Notes under the pieces: generated by a model
Databases searched by the model: none
Seen by the model: only the letters and a program-made list of their open reading frames with translations
What the model was told of the DNA's origin: nothing
Assembly (NCBI GenBank): GCA_018260425.1
Contig: JAGLBD010000016.1
Span: 1,713 to 46,649 of the forward strand
Origin: Pseudogulbenkiania sp.
Lineage (GTDB): Bacteria > Pseudomonadota > Gammaproteobacteria > Burkholderiales > Chromobacteriaceae
Reading direction: 5' to 3'
DNA length: 44,937 nucleotides
Part shown: one piece after another, positions 41,318 to 44,937 of the stretch
Numbering within the stretch: the stretch's first letter is position 1
How the letters are laid out: each line of letters begins with the position of its first letter
Position numbers and translations under genes: made by a program

Positions 41318-42493
41318 ATGGAACGCTTGCTACGCTATCAGGAAGGGGTATTCCCTGACTTTCAAAAAACGACCCTGGTGAATTTGATGAGTACCGTGGG
41401 AGGCGCGATGGGCGCAGCGACGCCCTACCCGCCCCTGCGGCACCCGGCACTGGAAACGCTGGAGGAACGGCGGCATGTGGTACTGCTGGTGGTCGATGGA
41501 CTGGGCTGCGAACAACTGGAGCGACTGGGGGCGGATAGCCGGCTGGCCCGCTGCAAGGCCGGCCAGTTGACCTCGGTGTTCCCGGCAACGACCAGCGCCG
41601 CCGTGACCAGTCTGATGACGGGAGAACCGCCTGCCGTGCACGGTTTGACCGGCTGGTTCACCTTCAGTCGCGAGACCGGCCAGATTGTCATGCCACTGCC
41701 GCTCTGGGTCCGTCACCCTCAACCACCCCGGGTTTCCGATCAGCAAGCGCTGGCAGACAGCCTGTTCCGGGCCCCGTCCCTCTTCAACCGCATGACACGC
41801 CGCACGCTGATCCATCAACCGGCGTTTCTGGCCGGTTCGCCCTACAGCCGTCACCATGGCGGCTCAGCCCTGCCATGCCCCTGGAAAACCTTTGCCGGGC
41901 TGGCAGACAACCTGCTTGCCGAATGTCGCCACCCGGAGCCCACCTTCCACTACGCCTATATTCCCCAACTGGACACCACCATGCACGAGGCGGGTCCGGA
42001 CAGTGAAGAGGCCCGTATCCTGCTGGCGCAGATCGATGCTGAATTAAGTCGTTTCATCGACGGCAAGGACAGTGCCACGCAACTGATCGTGACGGCCGAC
42101 CATGGCTTTGTCGCCACCGGGCCCCACCGGCACATTGATCTCGGGGGATTTCCGGAACTCGTCGGGGAATTGGCGCAGCCGGTGTCGGGAGAACCGCGTG
42201 CGGTGTTTTGCCATGTCAAGGAAGGACGAAGGGAGCACTTCATGGCGGCGGCAGAACGGCTGGTCGGCCATGCCGCCTGGTGTGTCACGGGAGAGACGCT
42301 GTTGGCATCGGGTCTGTTGGGACCGGGAGACCACCACCCGCTACTGGCGTCACGGATTGGCGACGTGGTGCTGCTGGCAAAGGAAAACTGGACGCTCGGC
42401 GACCGGCTTCCCCATGAAAAGCCCTTTGACTTGCTGGGGATTCATGGCGGAATCAGTGCGGCGGAAATGAACATCCCCCTGATCGTGGCATGA
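41318..42493 (+). CDS. Type I phosphodiesterase / nucleotide pyrophosphatase family protein
   Basis: This 391-residue alkaline-phosphatase-superfamily hydrolase lacks a signal peptide. Metal and nucleophile motifs are visible: VVDGLGCEQLE near 60, FPATTSAAVTSLMTG (Thr nucleophile) near 90, YIPQLDTTMHEAGPDS near 210 and VTADHGFVATGPHRH near 260. The ATG at 41318 has AAGGGA 4-5 nt upstream; a TTG at 41303 is less likely. The substrate cannot be told; nucleotide or phospholipid-type phosphodiesters are usual. It is divergent from invF. Confidence 0.85.
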   Translation: MERLLRYQEGVFPDFQKTTLVNLMSTVGGAMGAATPYPPLRHPALETLEERRHVVLLVVDGLGCEQLERLGADSRLARCKAGQLTSVFPATTSAAVTSLMTGEPPAVHGLTGWFTFSRETGQIVMPLPLWVRHPQPPRVSDQQALADSLFRAPSLFNRMTRRTLIHQPAFLAGSPYSRHHGGSALPCPWKTFAGLADNLLAECRHPEPTFHYAYIPQLDTTMHEAGPDSEEARILLAQIDAELSRFIDGKDSATQLIVTADHGFVATGPHRHIDLGGFPELVGELAQPVSGEPRAVFCHVKEGRREHFMAAAERLVGHAAWCVTGETLLASGLLGPGDHHPLLASRIGDVVLLAKENWTLGDRLPHEKPFDLLGIHGGISAAEMNIPLIVA

Positions 42494-42509
42494 GCAGGGG
42501 GAGACTGGC

Positions 42510-43013
42510 TCAGTCTTTGAGGAAACGCTGTTTTTCAGCGGCGATATCCAGTTTGCGCGTCGGACGCTGGTAGTCGTCTTCGGTCAGCAGCCCGGCGGGC
42601 GGAAACCAGGCGATTTCAAACAACAAACCATCCGGGTCATGGCCATAGACACTCTTGTGCACGCCATGATCCTCTTCCATCCCCAACACGCCAAGCCGCG
42701 CCAGCTCATCGCGAATGCGCTCCAGCTCCTCGAGAGAATCCACTTCCCAGGCCAGATGGTACAAACCGGCTCGCGGCTCGTGGGCACCCGGCGTTTCGCC
42801 CCGCGGGCTGAACGGGCCGGAGCGTTGCTGGCCGAGATTTTTGCTGAACAAGGCTAGATCATGATCATTGTCCGAATCGGCGGCCTGGGCAAACACGGCA
42901 CGGGACGACGCACCGGCCTTGGCCTTGAAGCCAAGCACGTCAGAGTAAAAACGCTGGCTCGCTTCAACATCGCTAACATAAAGAACGGCATGATTGAGAC
43001 GGGTAATTCCCAT
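42510..43013 (-). CDS. VOC-superfamily (glyoxalase/ring-cleaving dioxygenase-like) protein
   Basis: This 167-residue protein has two beta-alpha-beta-beta-beta modules of the vicinal oxygen chelate fold: LNHAVLYVSDVEASQRFYSD near residue 6 and LYHLAWEVDSLEELERIRDE near 83. HDPDGLLFEIAWFPP near 121 gives the last metal ligand. It resembles CatE-type catechol dioxygenase or glyoxalase relatives; the substrate is unknown. The ATG at 43013 has GGAG 5-7 nt upstream. Confidence 0.8.
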   Translation of the reverse strand: MGITRLNHAVLYVSDVEASQRFYSDVLGFKAKAGASSRAVFAQAADSDNDHDLALFSKNLGQQRSGPFSPRGETPGAHEPRAGLYHLAWEVDSLEELERIRDELARLGVLGMEEDHGVHKSVYGHDPDGLLFEIAWFPPAGLLTEDDYQRPTRKLDIAAEKQRFLKD

Positions 43014-43150
43014 AGGGACTCCATGGCATTGCGCGGGATACAACGTGGCTCGCTACGTGAGCCGGGGTGTATCGCACGGGCGAGAAAAGCCGCTTGACGG
43101 CACACGCGTGCCGGTAACATGACAGGACAACGCACTACCTGGATTTTTAC

Positions 43151-43184
43151 ATATTTTATTTAAAAAGAATATTTAATAAAATAT
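43151..43184. repeat. AT-only inverted repeat upstream of the VOC gene
   Basis: Perfect 10-bp arms ATATTTTATT (43151-43160) and AATAAAATAT (43175-43184), with further pairing TAAA/TTTA inside, form a very AT-rich element in a GC-rich setting. It lies between the VOC gene and the tRNA-Ala terminator and may be a promoter UP region, an operator or an H-NS-type binding site. Confidence 0.4.
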
Positions 43185-43197
43185 CGGGCAGAAAGGC

Positions 43198-43226
43198 AAA
43201 AAGCCAGGCACAAGGCCTGGCTTTTC
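43198..43226. terminator. Terminator of the second tRNA-Ala (bidirectional form)
   Basis: Stem AAGCCAGGC (43201-43209) / GCCTGGCTT (43215-43223) with a 5-nt loop is flanked by A and T runs. It lies about 10 bp past the tRNA 3' end on the minus strand. Confidence 0.85.
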
Positions 43227-43233
43227 GTATTGG

Positions 43234-43309
<76 letters not shown>

Positions 43310-43346
43310 ACGCGATCCCGAAAACGTTTGTTCTCGGGAGATGCGT

Positions 43347-43375
43347 AGAATACCCACCACCACCCTGCCTGTCAA
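43347..43375 (-). promoter_or_regulatory. Promoter of the second tRNA-Ala
   Basis: On the minus strand TTGACA (43370-43375), a 17-bp spacer and TATTCT (43347-43352) lie about 37 bp before the tRNA, the same arrangement as for the first copy. Confidence 0.75.
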
Positions 43376-43428
43376 GCGATTAACGCTATTTTTCCTGTAG
43401 CGGATAAAAACCACCCGAATGGCATCCC

Positions 43429-44937
43429 CTAGTGCGCCGCCAGCGGCCCCTCGCACCGTACCAGGACCTGGTGACGGGAGACATCGTAGCCACCCGAGTC
43501 GCAGGTGGTCGCCAGAAAATTATTGCTCCCGGCACTGACCAGAAGTCGCAAGCGACTGTCCAGCAGCGTCGCCATTTCCTGCCGGGCACTTTCCGGGCGC
43601 GACGCCGTCAGCGGCAGTGTCCCTTTGCACTCAAAACGCTTGACCAGACTGGCCCGTCCGCTGGCGGCCATCGAGCAGGACAACGGCAATACCCGGGTCA
43701 GTTGCTGATCGACCGCGTCAAGCGTCGACAGCTGCCAATCGCCGCCCTGCAGCCAATCCCTGCCCAACACGGTCGAGGTATCGTCCAGCTGGCCGGCGCC
43801 ATAGCGGTCGACCAGACTTCCGGCATAGGCCTTGAACCGTTCCTGTCGTTCCGGATCGATCCCCAAGGCTCTCACCTGCGCATCGAAGCCGTCGACATCA
43901 CCGCTGCGGACCCGTTCAAACAGATTGATCAATTTCGAGGGTTCATTACTGTTCAGGTAGTAAAACCACATGGCGGCATGGTTGTAGAACGAGAATCCAC
44001 TGTCGTAGCTCGACTTCATGATCTCGGCAGGTTCCCGAAAATCGGCAGGCCAGTCAGCAGCGACAGGCCCGACACTATGCCCCCGCACCCGGATACCGTC
44101 GCGTACCGTACTCCAGGCCAGAAATTCGGCCAACCCTTCATCAAACCATGTCATGCGATTGGGCTGGCTATAGAACGGGGCGTCGCCCCACATGCCCGGG
44201 ACCAGATAGCGCCCGGAGAGATAATGCACATACTCGTGGCGCACCAGCTCCTCCAGTGTCAGGTAACTCTCCTGCGGCACCTTGCGCTGGTAGGTGTAGA
44301 ACGTCCCGGTCTGCTCGATATACATACCGCCGTTATTGGTCGAGAGATCATTCAAGAAAGGCTGATAGGACTGGTAGTCATCCGGCGAGGCATAAATCAC
44401 CATGGTGAGATGCGCATTGGGGTCGCTGGCCACCGGCCCCGTCACCCCGGTCAGACGCATGAACTGACTGCGCACCATTTTCATGGCGTAATACAACTGC
44501 TCGACCTCGGCGCGCGGCAAGGCGGTACGGAACACCAACGAGCCGTTATCGAACGACCAGCGGTTGGGAAACAGCCGCGCAGACAACTCATCGGACACCG
44601 AGCACAGCGCATAGCGCTCGCAGGGCACCGTGCCAATACGCGCCAGATCGTAAACCACCTCCACCCACTCGGGAGACAAGCGTGGCAGCGCGAGCAAGGC
44701 GCGGGACAGCGATGCCTCGCCAGAGGCCCGGGTTGCCGGATAGGCAAGATAGCGGCTGCTCTCGCGAAGGTTGTTGCGGTAGAGCATCGCATCGGTAAAG
44801 CTGCCCGGCCCGGCATCATTCAGGCGCACCAGCGCCGTCTGCACCGCCGTTAATTCACCCGCCGCCACACGCTCGGCAAACCCGTCTGAAAACGTCAGGT
44901 TATACAACGCCACCTGCATCGGCTGCACGGCACTTTC
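43429..44937 (-). CDS. M9-family collagenase-like metalloprotease (5' end beyond window)
   Basis: The frame is open to the window edge, so the N-terminus is missing; GTG at 44928 is only the first possible start inside. At least 499 residues are present. The zinc site HEYVH is followed 29 residues later by a third-ligand Glu in WFDEGLAEFLAW, as in Vibrio/Clostridium M9 collagenases. The domain before it (YYAMKMVRSQFMRLTGVTGP) also fits M9. After the catalytic domain there are about 100 residues with Cys pairs (LSCSMAAS, FECKGT) and no typical PKD repeat. It is probably a secreted collagen- or peptide-degrading enzyme. Confidence 0.85.
   Translation of the reverse strand, partial: ESAVQPMQVALYNLTFSDGFAERVAAGELTAVQTALVRLNDAGPGSFTDAMLYRNNLRESSRYLAYPATRASGEASLSRALLALPRLSPEWVEVVYDLARIGTVPCERYALCSVSDELSARLFPNRWSFDNGSLVFRTALPRAEVEQLYYAMKMVRSQFMRLTGVTGPVASDPNAHLTMVIYASPDDYQSYQPFLNDLSTNNGGMYIEQTGTFYTYQRKVPQESYLTLEELVRHEYVHYLSGRYLVPGMWGDAPFYSQPNRMTWFDEGLAEFLAWSTVRDGIRVRGHSVGPVAADWPADFREPAEIMKSSYDSGFSFYNHAAMWFYYLNSNEPSKLINLFERVRSGDVDGFDAQVRALGIDPERQERFKAYAGSLVDRYGAGQLDDTSTVLGRDWLQGGDWQLSTLDAVDQQLTRVLPLSCSMAASGRASLVKRFECKGTLPLTASRPESARQEMATLLDSRLRLLVSAGSNNFLATTCDSGGYDVSRHQVLVRCEGPLAAH

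Overview
The window comes from a Gram-negative bacterium with moderately high GC. Gene content suggests a Chromobacteriaceae/Neisseriales-type betaproteobacterium: an SPI-1/Cpi-1-type type III secretion system (T3SS), a glpR-glpK-glpF-glpD block, an OprC-type copper receptor and an M9 collagenase. That placement is inference; no 16S or species marker is present.

Layout. (1) 1-530, minus strand, cut by the window edge: an exported protein whose mature N-terminus is a near-perfect ubiquitin fold, followed by a bacterial Ig-like (BIG2) domain. It has its own promoter and a palindrome. This is the most unusual item in the window. (2) 1.0-8.6 kb: an ABC-F ATPase, two small exported basic or His-rich proteins, a TPR protein, an exported unknown, a tRNA-Ala/tRNA-Glu operon, a TonB-dependent copper receptor and a DUF2165-like membrane protein. 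(3) 8.7-13.7 kb: glycerol use, with glpR, glpK, glpF and glpD on the plus strand. (4) 13.8-41.2 kb, all minus strand: a complete SPI-1-type T3SS. Transcription order is invF-invG-invE-invA-invB-invC-invI-invJ-spaO-spaP-spaQ-spaR-spaS, then sicA-sipB-sipC-sipD-sipA-iacP, then a hilA-like regulator overlapping prgH, then prgI-prgJ-prgK-orgA-orgB and a small orgC-position ORF. (5) 41.3-44.9 kb: a type I phosphodiesterase, a VOC/glyoxalase protein, a second tRNA-Ala identical to the first but inverted, and a truncated M9 collagenase.

How the genes work together. The prg/org block supplies the inner rings, rod, needle and sorting-platform parts. The inv/spa block supplies the secretin, export gate, ATPase, stalk, needle-length ruler and C-ring. 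sicA-sipBCD supplies the translocon, needle tip and chaperone, and sipA is the candidate effector served by the InvB-type chaperone. InvF and the HilA-like protein are the local regulators. Features that differ from the Salmonella prototype are a tip protein with a duplicated alpha/beta domain, a SipA-like effector ending in two exact RSxSxP (14-3-3 mode-1 type) motifs, nested in-frame starts in spaO, and hilA translationally overlapping prgH. No IS elements or CRISPR arrays were seen.
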